From positions 1-64,000 of the forward strand of contig JAHEBL010000009.1 in NCBI GenBank assembly GCA_024642265.1: a stretch of 64,000 bases of DNA, given 5' to 3'. Below, one piece after another: positions 36,861 to 45,371 of this stretch. The DNA comes from Haliea sp. Lineage in GTDB: Bacteria > Pseudomonadota > Gammaproteobacteria > Pseudomonadales > Halieaceae. The notes below the pieces were generated by a model. That model saw only the letters and a list, made by a program, of their open reading frames with translations, had not been told where the DNA came from and ran no database searches. Within the stretch, counting starts at the first letter, position 1; the number at the start of each line of letters is the position of its first letter. The position numbers were made by a program, and so were the translations under genes.

Positions 36861-37772
36861 TTACCAGGTTGTCAGCGCGGCGCCGGTAGTGGGCAGCAGG
36901 TATTCCGGGGTGAGGTAGCCACGGCGTTTTACCCCGAACCAGCTCTGCTGAATAATGCCGTCATCCTGTTTGTCGGCGGCGATCCGCTCAAACAGCGACT
37001 CATCCACCCGCAACCCCCACTTACTGACCTTGTAGCTCTTGCCGTCTTCCTCATTGACCACAGTGCGGGTAAGGGTCCTGCCATCGGGCGCAATGGCTTC
37101 CACTATAAGGTAATAGTTGCGGGCACTGCTATTGGCATCCGGAATCCGCCAGATCCCACTGCGCTCACCCGGCCGTGATACGATGCGCAGCTCATATTCC
37201 TGCTCGATTTCCGTCTGCAATGCGCTCATCTGGTCGAGCAACTCCAGCACCTGGGCCTTCTCACCGCCGGCGAGTGCCGACCTGCCGCGACTGTAGAGTG
37301 ATTCGCTGCGCTCCCGGGCCGCTTCGCCCTTTGCGACCTGCAACAGAAGTTCGTGCTGCTTTTCCAGCCGCGCCGGCAGCGCTGCCAGCTCACGTTCCGC
37401 CGGGCCGCGAATCAACAGGGTATAGGCAAGCAGGGCGATCAGTATCGCACCCAGTCCCAGCAGCAGCGGCCTGCCCCATTTACCTCGGCCGACATAAAGA
37501 CGCGCCAGGCGGGTCTGGAAACTCTCACGCGGCGGTGTATAGCTGAAGCGGTCCTCCTTGAGCGCCGCCACCCCCTCCTCCAACACGTGGTCAGGAACAT
37601 CGATACCCTGGGAAGCGTAGATTTCCCGCAGGCGCTCTATCAGCTTCCGGTCCCTGTCCTGCGCATTCAACTCACGCTCAATCAGAACCTGCTGGTGGCG
37701 CAGCGTGTCCACCACGTCCATGGCCAGCATGACATCGTCGAGGGGTTGCTTGTCTGCGCCCGCCTGCGCCAT
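36861..37772 (-). CDS. DUF6384-like single-pass membrane protein
   Basis: 303 residues from ATG 37772 (a GTG three bases upstream is possible). It opens with LDDVMLAMDVVDTLRHQQ and a helical region, has one TM helix (about 122-140, LLLGLGAILIALLAYTLL), then a coiled-coil segment and a beta-rich C-terminal domain (VNEEDGKSYKVSKWGLRVDES). This resembles DUF6384. The topology suggests a cytosolic N-terminus and periplasmic C-terminus. It is the middle gene of a three-gene operon and lies 14 bases after the first. Confidence 0.75.
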   Translation of the reverse strand: MAQAGADKQPLDDVMLAMDVVDTLRHQQVLIERELNAQDRDRKLIERLREIYASQGIDVPDHVLEEGVAALKEDRFSYTPPRESFQTRLARLYVGRGKWGRPLLLGLGAILIALLAYTLLIRGPAERELAALPARLEKQHELLLQVAKGEAARERSESLYSRGRSALAGGEKAQVLELLDQMSALQTEIEQEYELRIVSRPGERSGIWRIPDANSSARNYYLIVEAIAPDGRTLTRTVVNEEDGKSYKVSKWGLRVDESLFERIAADKQDDGIIQQSWFGVKRRGYLTPEYLLPTTGAALTTW

Positions 37773-37786
37773 CACCTAATCCCGTG

Positions 37787-38992
37787 TCAGGCGCGTGTGG
37801 TGGCGGAACGCTGCTCAACCGGAAAATCGAGCGGCAGTGCCTTGCCCTCTTCGACCAGCTTGGCGAGTCGTTGCTTGCCGTCCTCCACCGCGTGGCGAAT
37901 CTCTTGCGCGTTCTGGGTGCTGAGGGTGCGCATCTCTTCGATAATTTTGGCGGAGTTCTCCTGGTAGCGGACCACTGAATCCACCAGCTTCTGAACCGAC
38001 TGCGCGGCAATCGTCGGGCCATAGCCCGCCTTCAGTGCCTCCTCCTGGACCTTGCCACCGATATCGGCGAGATCTTCCATGCTCTTGCCGATACCCTCCT
38101 TCATCGCGTTTACTGTCTGGGTGCTCTCGTGGAGACCAAACAGCCCGGTGAAGGACGCGGTGAGAGCTGTCAGCACTGTTTCGTTGGTACCGAAGAAACT
38201 GATGGCCTGCTGGTACACCCGCTCCTTGGCACTGGTCGTCTGCAGCAACCTCGCCATAATCACTTCCGAGGAGTTGTAGCCGACGGTCAGGTTGTCCGAA
38301 AGATCCTTGGCAATCTGGTAGCGGCGGTCGTGGAACTGCACTTCACGCAACTTCTCGTCCCGCGCCAGCTCCAGCCTTGCTCTCTCCGCGGGTTCACTGC
38401 CCTGGTAGGCCTCGATGGCCTGCATCGATTTTTGCAACTCCGTCTTGGCGTTTTCCAGCTGCTGTTCGGCCTTTTCGAGGACTTCGAGGGCGAGAATCTC
38501 GGACTCCTTCATGGCGCCCCGGAAATCCTGGTAGGCATTGAGAATGAGGTGTTCGCGCTGGATCTGGTCCTTCGAATCACCGGCCACCTCCATATAGTTG
38601 GTCTTGATCGACTCGAAGCGGTCAGGGATATCACCCCGCGTAACCTTCATCCACACGTTGCCGATACGCTCGAACGTGTCGAGCTTGCCGTCCTCCACCT
38701 GCTCCACCATGCTCTTGGCATCGTCACGGATGCTGTTGAAGGCTTCGGTGATTTTCTCGTAACGATCTCCCAGCTCCATCCCGCTGACCTGTTCACGTAC
38801 CACCTCGTTGAACAGCGAGGCCTGGTTGAGGGTTCGCGCAATAGCCAGGGTCTTGTCCTGGTCCAGATCGGAAATCTGGTCAATCAGGTCAATGATGGGG
38901 GCCTCGTCCGTGGTTTCCGGCACCAGGTTGAGGTCGCGCAGGGCGTTCAGCGCTTTGTCGAGGTACTTGAGGGGTTGCGGGGCACTGCTCAT
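37787..38992 (-). CDS. Helical cytosolic protein, first gene of the three-gene operon
   Basis: 401 residues from ATG 38992, seven bases after CAGGAGA; an upstream in-frame start at 39058 has no binding site. Almost entirely alpha-helical with several coiled-coil segments (about 55-110, 150-215 and 300-395). The later part, SAKERVYQQAISFFGTNETVLTALTASFTGLFGLHESTQTVNAM, loosely resembles TelA/toxic-anion-resistance proteins, but I hold this as weak. Relatives are sometimes labelled cell surface protein without experimental basis. No signal peptide. Confidence 0.7.
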   Translation of the reverse strand: MSSAPQPLKYLDKALNALRDLNLVPETTDEAPIIDLIDQISDLDQDKTLAIARTLNQASLFNEVVREQVSGMELGDRYEKITEAFNSIRDDAKSMVEQVEDGKLDTFERIGNVWMKVTRGDIPDRFESIKTNYMEVAGDSKDQIQREHLILNAYQDFRGAMKESEILALEVLEKAEQQLENAKTELQKSMQAIEAYQGSEPAERARLELARDEKLREVQFHDRRYQIAKDLSDNLTVGYNSSEVIMARLLQTTSAKERVYQQAISFFGTNETVLTALTASFTGLFGLHESTQTVNAMKEGIGKSMEDLADIGGKVQEEALKAGYGPTIAAQSVQKLVDSVVRYQENSAKIIEEMRTLSTQNAQEIRHAVEDGKQRLAKLVEEGKALPLDFPVEQRSATTRA

Positions 38993-39094
38993 GAAATTTC
39001 TCCTGCGATTGTCGGTTCCAGACGCTGCCGGTCTGAAGCATACCAACCCCTGGCGCACAACAGAGGCGGCTCAGGGGGAGGCGTACATCCGGGA

Positions 39095-39132
39095 CCGGTT
39101 GCTTTTTGCAGGAAAAAGTCTAGCCCAACTTC
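39095..39132 (+). repeat. 38-bp shared non-coding element, copy 2
   Basis: About 84 % identical, ungapped, to 33441-33478, including AAAAGTCTAG (39113-39122) and the CCAACTTC end. It sits between the divergent three-gene operon and the rhomboid gene, as copy 1 sits between hydrolase and TerB-like gene. Possible shared promoter or operator. Confidence 0.6.
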
Positions 39133-39239
39133 CTCGCATAGCAAGCGGCATCCCGGGACCGGTAGCGTCGACACCAGGCTGCATGGACTTTCGAACCGAG
39201 TGCCCCTATGCTTTTCAGGCTTGCCTCCGGACTGACGCC

Positions 39240-40016
39240 ATGTTTCCTCTGCGCGATGACAACCCTCACTTCCTGACACCCTGGGTCACCTACGGCATTA
39301 TCGGGCTCAATGTTTTTGCCTGGGTTTTCCTGCAGGGCATGGGGGCGGAGCCCGCACTGTCGCGGTCGGTCTGTAACCTGGGGCTGATGCCCGCCGACCT
39401 GCTGGGCACCCTTCCAGCAGGCACCGAGTTCCAGGTAGGCCCACAGACCTGGTGCGTACTCACCGATGCCCCCGCCATCCATACGCTGTTTACCTCGATG
39501 TTCATGCACGGGAGCTGGATGCATATCATCGGTAATATGTGGTTCATGTGGGTGTTCGGCAACAACGTCGAGGACTCAATGGGCCACACCCGCTTCGCCT
39601 GCTTTTACCTCATATGCGGCCTGGCCGCCGCTCTGGGCCAGACTTTGTCCAACCCCGACTCGGGCATTCCCATGGTTGGCGCATCCGGTGCGATCGGCGG
39701 GGTGATGGGAGCATATATCGTTCTCTACCCCAAGGTGCATGTTCACATGCTTATTTTCCTGGGCTTCTTCATCACAGTAATCGCAGTACCGGCGGTGCTG
39801 ATGCTGGGCTACTGGTTGCTGCTGCAATTCATAGGCGGGTTCGGCTCCATTGGCGCGGAGGGCGGAGGCACCGCGTTCTGGGCTCACATAGGCGGATTTG
39901 CAGCCGGCGCCGGGCTGATCACTTTTTTCAAGGTGCCCGAGCTGGTCAATCGCCACCCCTACCACGGACTCCAGCAGCCGACCTCACCGAACCGCAACTG
40001 GCAGAGGATTCGCTGA
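39240..40016 (+). CDS. Rhomboid family intramembrane serine protease
   Basis: 258 residues from ATG 39240; the sequence then begins MFPLRDDNP as usual for bacterial rhomboids. Six or more TM helices. The catalytic serine lies in GASGAIGGVMG and the histidine in HIGGFAAGAG; HIIGNMWFMWVFGNNVED is the N-terminal signature helix. The large L1 loop (about residues 45-90) holds two cysteines. Rhomboids cleave single-pass membrane proteins; the DUF6384-like protein of the divergent operon is a conceivable substrate (speculation). Confidence 0.92.
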   Translation: MFPLRDDNPHFLTPWVTYGIIGLNVFAWVFLQGMGAEPALSRSVCNLGLMPADLLGTLPAGTEFQVGPQTWCVLTDAPAIHTLFTSMFMHGSWMHIIGNMWFMWVFGNNVEDSMGHTRFACFYLICGLAAALGQTLSNPDSGIPMVGASGAIGGVMGAYIVLYPKVHVHMLIFLGFFITVIAVPAVLMLGYWLLLQFIGGFGSIGAEGGGTAFWAHIGGFAAGAGLITFFKVPELVNRHPYHGLQQPTSPNRNWQRIR

Positions 40017-40019
40017 GGC

Positions 40020-40143
40020 GGCACAGGAGCTGGACGGTGTATTGACCATGCTGATTTACGTGGACGAGAGTGTCAGTGAAGAAGGACCCATGATGATGGA
40101 CGAGCCGGGGGAGCTGCCGTTTGCCCCGCACTGGCAGTTCTGA
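40020..40143 (+). pseudogene. Remnant of a second TerB-like gene
   Basis: In one frame this reads QELDGVLTMLIYVDESVS and then a MMMDE block before a stop at 40141-40143. It aligns with the intact TerB-like protein at residues around 210-240 (RQLGDVLSMLISVDDNVG and MMMDE). Neither the rest of the gene upstream nor the C-terminus is present. It lies just before the intact FkbM gene, the order seen in copy 1. No start codon or binding site suggests expression. Confidence 0.75.
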
Positions 40144-40146
40144 CAG

Positions 40147-41094
40147 GTGGCTTCCGGCGAACAATGTTACAGGTTCCTCTGGAACAGAAAGTGGGTACCG
40201 CGGCGCCTGTTGCGCCACCTGTACAAGCGCCTCGCCCGGCGCGGGGCCGCGCCTGATATCCCCTTCGTGGCCGACTTTTTCGGCTTGCGCTACCAGGGCA
40301 ACCTGAACAACAACATCGATTTCAATATTTACTTCTACGGTGCGTTCGAAAAACCTCTGCTTTTCTTTCTTCGGGATACATTCACTAAACTTCCCGGTGA
40401 ACAGCGGGTATTTGTCGATATCGGCGCCAATGTCGGGCAGCACTCGCTGTTCATGTCAGCTCAAGGAGCACAGGTTCATGCCTTCGAGCCCTTTCGCCAG
40501 GTGCGCGAGCAGTTTATGCGACAGATCGAAGCCAACGGGCTGCAGAATATCAGCGTCCACCCGCTGGGCCTGGGCAACGAGAATACCCGCTTGCCGTTTT
40601 TTGCTCCCACCGGAACGAATGCGGGTATTGGCTCCTTCGACGCCGGCAGTGTCGGTAAGGGCAATGTCAGTATAGGTGAGCTCCAACTTGCCCGAGGGGA
40701 TGATTATTTTTCACGCCACGGTATCGACAGGATCGATTTGCTGAAAATCGATGTGGAGGGATATGAGAAACTGGTGCTGGAAGGGTTACGGGAAAGCCTG
40801 CTCCGCGAGCGCCCGATTGTCGTATGTGAGATGACCTTCGGCAATGCGCTGTCTTTTGCCTCGATTGAGGATTTGCTGGAGCATCTGCCGCCAGACTATG
40901 CGCTGTTCAGCTTCGCCAGGCGCAAGGCCGACGGCTCAAAGGCGCGCCGGCGCAATGCGCGCAACCGACGCTCCGGCATCTACCGCGTTATTCCGCTTAC
41001 CTGCCTGCTCGACAGCGGCCAGGAAGACGTTATCGCCTGCCCGCTCGAGAAAAGCGAGCTGCTGCCGCGCAGCAATCCTGGCGCCGGCTCATAA
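40147..41094 (+). CDS. FkbM-family SAM-dependent methyltransferase (intact copy)
   Basis: 315 residues from GTG 40147. SAM-binding core VFVDIGANVGQHSLFMS (about residues 78-94), acidic HAFEPF and KIDVEGYE (about 200-207) are conserved FkbM features; FkbM methylates hydroxyl groups of sugars or polyketides. The N-terminal WVPRRLLRHLYKRLARRG is basic and shared with the truncated copy. The ribosome binding site (GACAGG) is weak. The gene begins 3 bases after the TerB stub stop, as a read-through of the old arrangement. Confidence 0.88.
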   Translation: MASGEQCYRFLWNRKWVPRRLLRHLYKRLARRGAAPDIPFVADFFGLRYQGNLNNNIDFNIYFYGAFEKPLLFFLRDTFTKLPGEQRVFVDIGANVGQHSLFMSAQGAQVHAFEPFRQVREQFMRQIEANGLQNISVHPLGLGNENTRLPFFAPTGTNAGIGSFDAGSVGKGNVSIGELQLARGDDYFSRHGIDRIDLLKIDVEGYEKLVLEGLRESLLRERPIVVCEMTFGNALSFASIEDLLEHLPPDYALFSFARRKADGSKARRRNARNRRSGIYRVIPLTCLLDSGQEDVIACPLEKSELLPRSNPGAGS

Positions 41095-41166
41095 CGCGCT
41101 TCCTGCTCTGTGTGGGGATGAGAATGAAGCAGCCTGGCGCGCACCAACCGGCTGCAAAAAACAGTT

Positions 41167-43053
41167 TCAGGGTGCAGTTCCCCTGCCCTCTCTCAGGATC
41201 AGGTCCCGGCGGGCGAGAATCGCTTCGATCTGCCGGGGATGCAGGTATTGCGACAGCTCACTGCTGAGCTTGTCCTCGTCCAGGGATTCCAGGCGCCCAC
41301 GCAGCAGGTCGGAAACATCAATCGTCACCTTTTGATACTGCTTGGGCCGCTTCTTGGTCGAGCGGAACGCCCTGCTGTGGTCTATCAGCTGCAGCATCAG
41401 ATCGTTTTTGGTCCACAGGATATTGCCAAGGTTGCGATCGTCATTGTGAATAAGAATGTCGAATACAACGCGCAGTCGGTACTGCTCATACTGTTCACAG
41501 TACCCAATGAATTCCGGCTGCTGTTCGAGGCGTTCAGTTTCCGTGATTGAGTTGTCTACCCAGTCCGACAACGCACCCTCCTGCCCCTCTACCGTGGTGA
41601 CCACGGCGGTGGGCACGACCTGCAGGTCGAGCATCCGATCGAGCTTGTAGGCGACGACATCGTAGACATAGCGATCACTGTCATCACTGCGCCTGGAAAA
41701 GTAGCTGGATTTCGACTGCAGACCCGGGTCAGTATCCTCGTACTTGAACACGGCGTCGTTGGTAATGCCGTCCTTTTGCTGTGTGACACGCTTCGGCTTG
41801 GTGATACCGGCTCCAATGGATTCAACATTGACCACGGGGGCCGTGAGCATGAATTGCTCCAGTTCCGCGTCACTCATGCCCGAAAGGCGCCGGGCGATGC
41901 TGCGCTCCTCCGTGACGGGCTGCTCCTGCCGGGCGCCACCAAGGTAGTGCACATAGTCTGGACCGCTACCTGAAATTAATGCCGATGCGCGGCCCTTGTA
42001 GACGCTGGTGAGCATGCCGGTGTCCAGCCTGATCGCCAGGCCGTCCATCCGTTCGAGCACTTCACCCCGTGTGGGGGTGTGTCCCATTACTACCTGCCTC
42101 GCCCCTACCTTCTTGAGAAACCGCTCGGTATTGAACGACTCGGAATAGGGATTGCAAAGGGCGGTACCGCGGTACCAGTTGGGGCTTTCTTCACTGAACA
42201 GGTATGCCTTCTGTGCCTCGAATACCGTATTGACCGCGGGGAACCAGTTCGCCTTCTTGCGGGGATTGGCTGCGGCGAACTCTTCCACCCGGGCGGTCAG
42301 AAAATCCAGCCGATCGTGGTAGTCGACGTACCATGGCATTACACCCGCGGCCCGCAACTCTTCCATGCTCGCCAGAAAGTCTCCCAGCTCCCCCTGAAGT
42401 TTGCCATTGATGGACGCCAGGGACTCCTGTACTGCCTCACTGGCAATACCGCCGTGCATATAAACCTTGTCATTGACCTTGATGACGAAGGGCTGTTGGA
42501 TCAGCCAGCTGCCGATGGCGCCGTCCCGGGAAAAGGCCTTGCGCAACGCAATGAAGCCCCGCGGGTAGGCATCGTCGAAGCGCTGCCGAGCGTCAGCCTC
42601 GCTGCCACCGGGATTGAATGCGCGGTACTGCGCATACACCTCGTCCCGCTCTGCCTGGGTTTCTTCCGCGGCGAAAGCGGCAAACTCCTCAGGTGATGTA
42701 TACCTGAGGTCTCCGGTCATTATCATGACTTCGTGGTTGCCCAGCACCAGGTGCACGGCTCCCCCTGCCTGGGCCGCCTGTTGCTCGAGCTTCATCAAAA
42801 GCTCTATGACTTTGCGCGAATCAGGCCCGCGGTCCACCAGATCACCAAGGGATACCAGGTGGGTATTCCCACCGCTCCAATTGAGCTGCGCATCCACCAC
42901 ACCGACTTCCTGCAGCATGGTCGACCAGTCCTTGTAGGCGCCGTGAACATCGCCAAAGGCCACCACCCGCCCCGGGGCGTCAATATCATACTCAGCGGCC
43001 AGCGCACTCGCCGAAAGAAAGAAAACGAACACCCATATAGAAAAGCGGTTCAC
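41167..43053 (-). CDS. Secreted metallophosphatase fused to an atypical kinase-like domain
   Basis: 628 residues from GTG 43053, which gives a clean signal peptide (MNRFSIWVFVFFLSASALAA); a TTG at 43107 would precede it. The first half is a PPP-type metallophosphatase: GDVHG near 34-38, GDLVDRG near 70-76, GNHE near 105-108. The second half (from about 410) has KPKRVTQQKDG then AVFKYED, an ATP-lysine-like site, and HNDDRNLGNIL with LIDHSRAF near 536-561, resembling the catalytic and metal loops of PI3K/HipA/FAM20-like kinases. Such opposed activities in one exported protein are rare. Kinase activity is inferred. Confidence 0.8.
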   Translation of the reverse strand: MNRFSIWVFVFFLSASALAAEYDIDAPGRVVAFGDVHGAYKDWSTMLQEVGVVDAQLNWSGGNTHLVSLGDLVDRGPDSRKVIELLMKLEQQAAQAGGAVHLVLGNHEVMIMTGDLRYTSPEEFAAFAAEETQAERDEVYAQYRAFNPGGSEADARQRFDDAYPRGFIALRKAFSRDGAIGSWLIQQPFVIKVNDKVYMHGGIASEAVQESLASINGKLQGELGDFLASMEELRAAGVMPWYVDYHDRLDFLTARVEEFAAANPRKKANWFPAVNTVFEAQKAYLFSEESPNWYRGTALCNPYSESFNTERFLKKVGARQVVMGHTPTRGEVLERMDGLAIRLDTGMLTSVYKGRASALISGSGPDYVHYLGGARQEQPVTEERSIARRLSGMSDAELEQFMLTAPVVNVESIGAGITKPKRVTQQKDGITNDAVFKYEDTDPGLQSKSSYFSRRSDDSDRYVYDVVAYKLDRMLDLQVVPTAVVTTVEGQEGALSDWVDNSITETERLEQQPEFIGYCEQYEQYRLRVVFDILIHNDDRNLGNILWTKNDLMLQLIDHSRAFRSTKKRPKQYQKVTIDVSDLLRGRLESLDEDKLSSELSQYLHPRQIEAILARRDLILREGRGTAP

Positions 43054-43165
43054 GGCAGGTTTATCTCGCTGGCGAATTGAATCGACATGAATCACTGGCG
43101 CGATCAAGCAAGCACCTGATTGATTCTAGCTTCAAAACCCGCGTTTGCCATTTTAACGGCGCACA

Positions 43166-43513
43166 TCAGTCGGCGGAATCCCTGGGGAGTGAGGGATGAC
43201 TCAGGTTCAACATGTATTCCGCCGCTGCTTCGACATCGTAATCGCTCAAACCAGGCTCTCCCCCCTTCGCAGGCATGCTCAGGTACCCCTGCTTTACATG
43301 TTCGAACAGCACCGCCTCCCACAATGCCGAACGCCCGGGCCAGTCATCCGGCTGCTCCGTTATCGGCGCGCCACCGGCGCCTGTATCATGGCATTTCGCA
43401 CATGCGGAAGCATAAACCCGCTGCCCATCCTCGACTCGCTGGGGTGAGGCAACGATATCTGCACCAGATAATAACAGCCCGGCAAGCAGACCGACTCTCA
43501 CAGCATTACCCAT
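43166..43513 (-). CDS. Small c-type cytochrome
   Basis: 115 residues from ATG 43513, with GGGAGA six bases upstream. A signal peptide (about 1-22) precedes CAKCH at 38-42, the heme-attachment site, and a Met-containing MPAKGG at 80-85 supplies the axial Met. Size and layout fit a class I cytochrome c (cyt c5-like) acting as a periplasmic electron carrier. The neighbouring fused phosphatase-kinase is on the same strand, 112 bases downstream. Confidence 0.92.
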   Translation of the reverse strand: MGNAVRVGLLAGLLLSGADIVASPQRVEDGQRVYASACAKCHDTGAGGAPITEQPDDWPGRSALWEAVLFEHVKQGYLSMPAKGGEPGLSDYDVEAAAEYMLNLSHPSLPRDSAD

Positions 43514-43570
43514 GGTTATTCTCCCACTTAAACAAATCGCCAGCAGCACACGACCGGGAATAATCGGGAT

Positions 43571-45202
43571 TCAGTCTACCCGTATCCGCATTTTACCCTC
43601 GGCCCATGCACCGTCAAAATCAGTTGCTCGCAGTACCACCTCAACTTCGGTGCCGGGTTCGCCAGGGGCTCTTCCGCTGAAAAAGAGCGAGTCCGACTGG
43701 AAATTCAGCCAAGTCGGCAGGGCCTCGGACGAGTCCAGGCACGCGGTGAATGCCAGAACCTCCCCCTCGTCAGGGTCTATAAACGTGTCCGCGGGCAGCT
43801 CAAACGCAAAAGAACATCCGGGCTCCACCACCCGATCCTCAATAAGCCGATATAAACGGGGGGGCAGGTTGAGGCCCGCCTCCTTCTCCTGCACATGAAA
43901 TTCCTTCGCAACCGCAACTGCCAGTCCCAGCCATACCATAGCCAGCACCATGTTGACCGTGGCAAATTCCCCGACGCCAAACTCAAACCAGTGTAGTCCC
44001 ACATAGACCGCCAGGGCCTGGGCGAGATCGCCAAAGCGCCAGAAAAAGCCCTCGATGGTGGTCTTCCCCTCGTACTTCTTCGCGGGACTCAAGGGGAGAT
44101 AAAGGGCGTGCCGGGTGGTATTCATCAGGGAGTAATCGGTTGCATTCTCAAATAGCTTCACCACCCTGATAATGCTGAATATGGGTATGAAAACCACCAT
44201 GCCGTAGCCGATTATGGCGATGATTGGCAGCACGAGAATCGCGCCTCTCACGCCGATCCAGCGCAGAATCCGGGCTACCACGAACACCTGCAGCAGCAGG
44301 GTCAGCAGATTGACGATGGAAAAAAATGAGCCGTAGAAGCCGGCGATCACCCCGCCCCTGTCGATAGCCGGGTCAGCGGCGACAAGATCGTTTGCATGGC
44401 GCACTACCAGCTCCGCAAGAATGTACTCGCCGGTGGTGTTCACCCAGTTCAGCAGGATAATCAGCAGGGCCAGCAGCAACAGGTAACGGTCATTCAGGAC
44501 CAATGAAAAGCCACCCCAGAAGCCGGCTTTCTCGGCATCGTTGCCGGGTCGGTCCTGCGCGGTGGATCCCGGCGGGATGGACTCATGTCCCCAGCGAACA
44601 CAGGGGATGGTCAACGCGAGCAAGCCCGCCGCAATGAGCAGCAACGGCCATGGCCCGATCTGGCGAAACAGGAAACCGCTCAGGGCGGGGGCCACCAGGC
44701 CACCCAGGGTCGCTCCCACCATTATAAGGGGGAAGAGACGCTGGCCGCTCTTCACGTTGAAACTGTCGGCGGCAAAGGCCCAGAACTGGGCGGTGATCAT
44801 CACGCTGAATATGCCAACCCAGACGTAATAGGCAAACCCGATATTGAAACCCGCGCGACCCAGCAGGTAGAACAGCAGCAGGTTAAACAGGAAAAAGCCA
44901 GTGACATAACGGGTGAGCTGCCGCCTGTCGATACGACGAAAAAGCGCGCCGTAAAGTGGGACGACCAGCAATAGAAGCCCCGCGGTAACCGCGTAGGCAT
45001 AACTCTTGAACTCAGCACCGGACCCGGCCAGCAGCAAGGGTTCGCGGACCGTCTTCAAAATGTAATAGGACAGCATCAGCAGCAGCGCGTAGCTGAAAAA
45101 TATCATCACGCTGCGCCCTTCACCCGGGCGCAGCCGCGTAAACAAGCTCAGCAGCCTGTCCAGCCTGGTCAATCTGTAGGGCCATTCTGCCATGCCGGGC
45201 AC
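43571..45202 (-). CDS. ATP:ADP-translocase/MFS-like transporter fused to an Ig-like domain
   Basis: 543 residues. The N-terminal 425 residues have about twelve TM helices with features of the Npt/ATP-ADP antiporter group (SYYILKTVREPLLL near the first helix, NATDYSLMNTTRHALYLPL in the later half). The last 90 residues (about 450-543) read as a dystroglycan-type cadherin/He_PIG beta-sandwich: FIDPDEGEVLAFTACL, LPTWLNFQ, LFFSGRAPGEPGTEVEVV. A transporter carrying such an Ig-like tail is unusual; whether the tail faces outside depends on helix count, which I cannot settle. Confidence 0.85.
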   Translation of the reverse strand: MPGMAEWPYRLTRLDRLLSLFTRLRPGEGRSVMIFFSYALLLMLSYYILKTVREPLLLAGSGAEFKSYAYAVTAGLLLLVVPLYGALFRRIDRRQLTRYVTGFFLFNLLLFYLLGRAGFNIGFAYYVWVGIFSVMITAQFWAFAADSFNVKSGQRLFPLIMVGATLGGLVAPALSGFLFRQIGPWPLLLIAAGLLALTIPCVRWGHESIPPGSTAQDRPGNDAEKAGFWGGFSLVLNDRYLLLLALLIILLNWVNTTGEYILAELVVRHANDLVAADPAIDRGGVIAGFYGSFFSIVNLLTLLLQVFVVARILRWIGVRGAILVLPIIAIIGYGMVVFIPIFSIIRVVKLFENATDYSLMNTTRHALYLPLSPAKKYEGKTTIEGFFWRFGDLAQALAVYVGLHWFEFGVGEFATVNMVLAMVWLGLAVAVAKEFHVQEKEAGLNLPPRLYRLIEDRVVEPGCSFAFELPADTFIDPDEGEVLAFTACLDSSEALPTWLNFQSDSLFFSGRAPGEPGTEVEVVLRATDFDGAWAEGKMRIRVD

Positions 45203-45371
45203 CGGACCAATCCACTTCTTTTTTACGATAGTTCAATCGATCAAGGAAAGCACGGCTTTGCACCAGCAATCCACGCGGTCCATCAGCGGGCCTGGGGTTG
45301 GACGGCGCCCTGATCCAAGCGCGGCCGGTGGTCTTTCTGCTAGAATCCAGTAATCCTGCGCTGTAGGAAAA

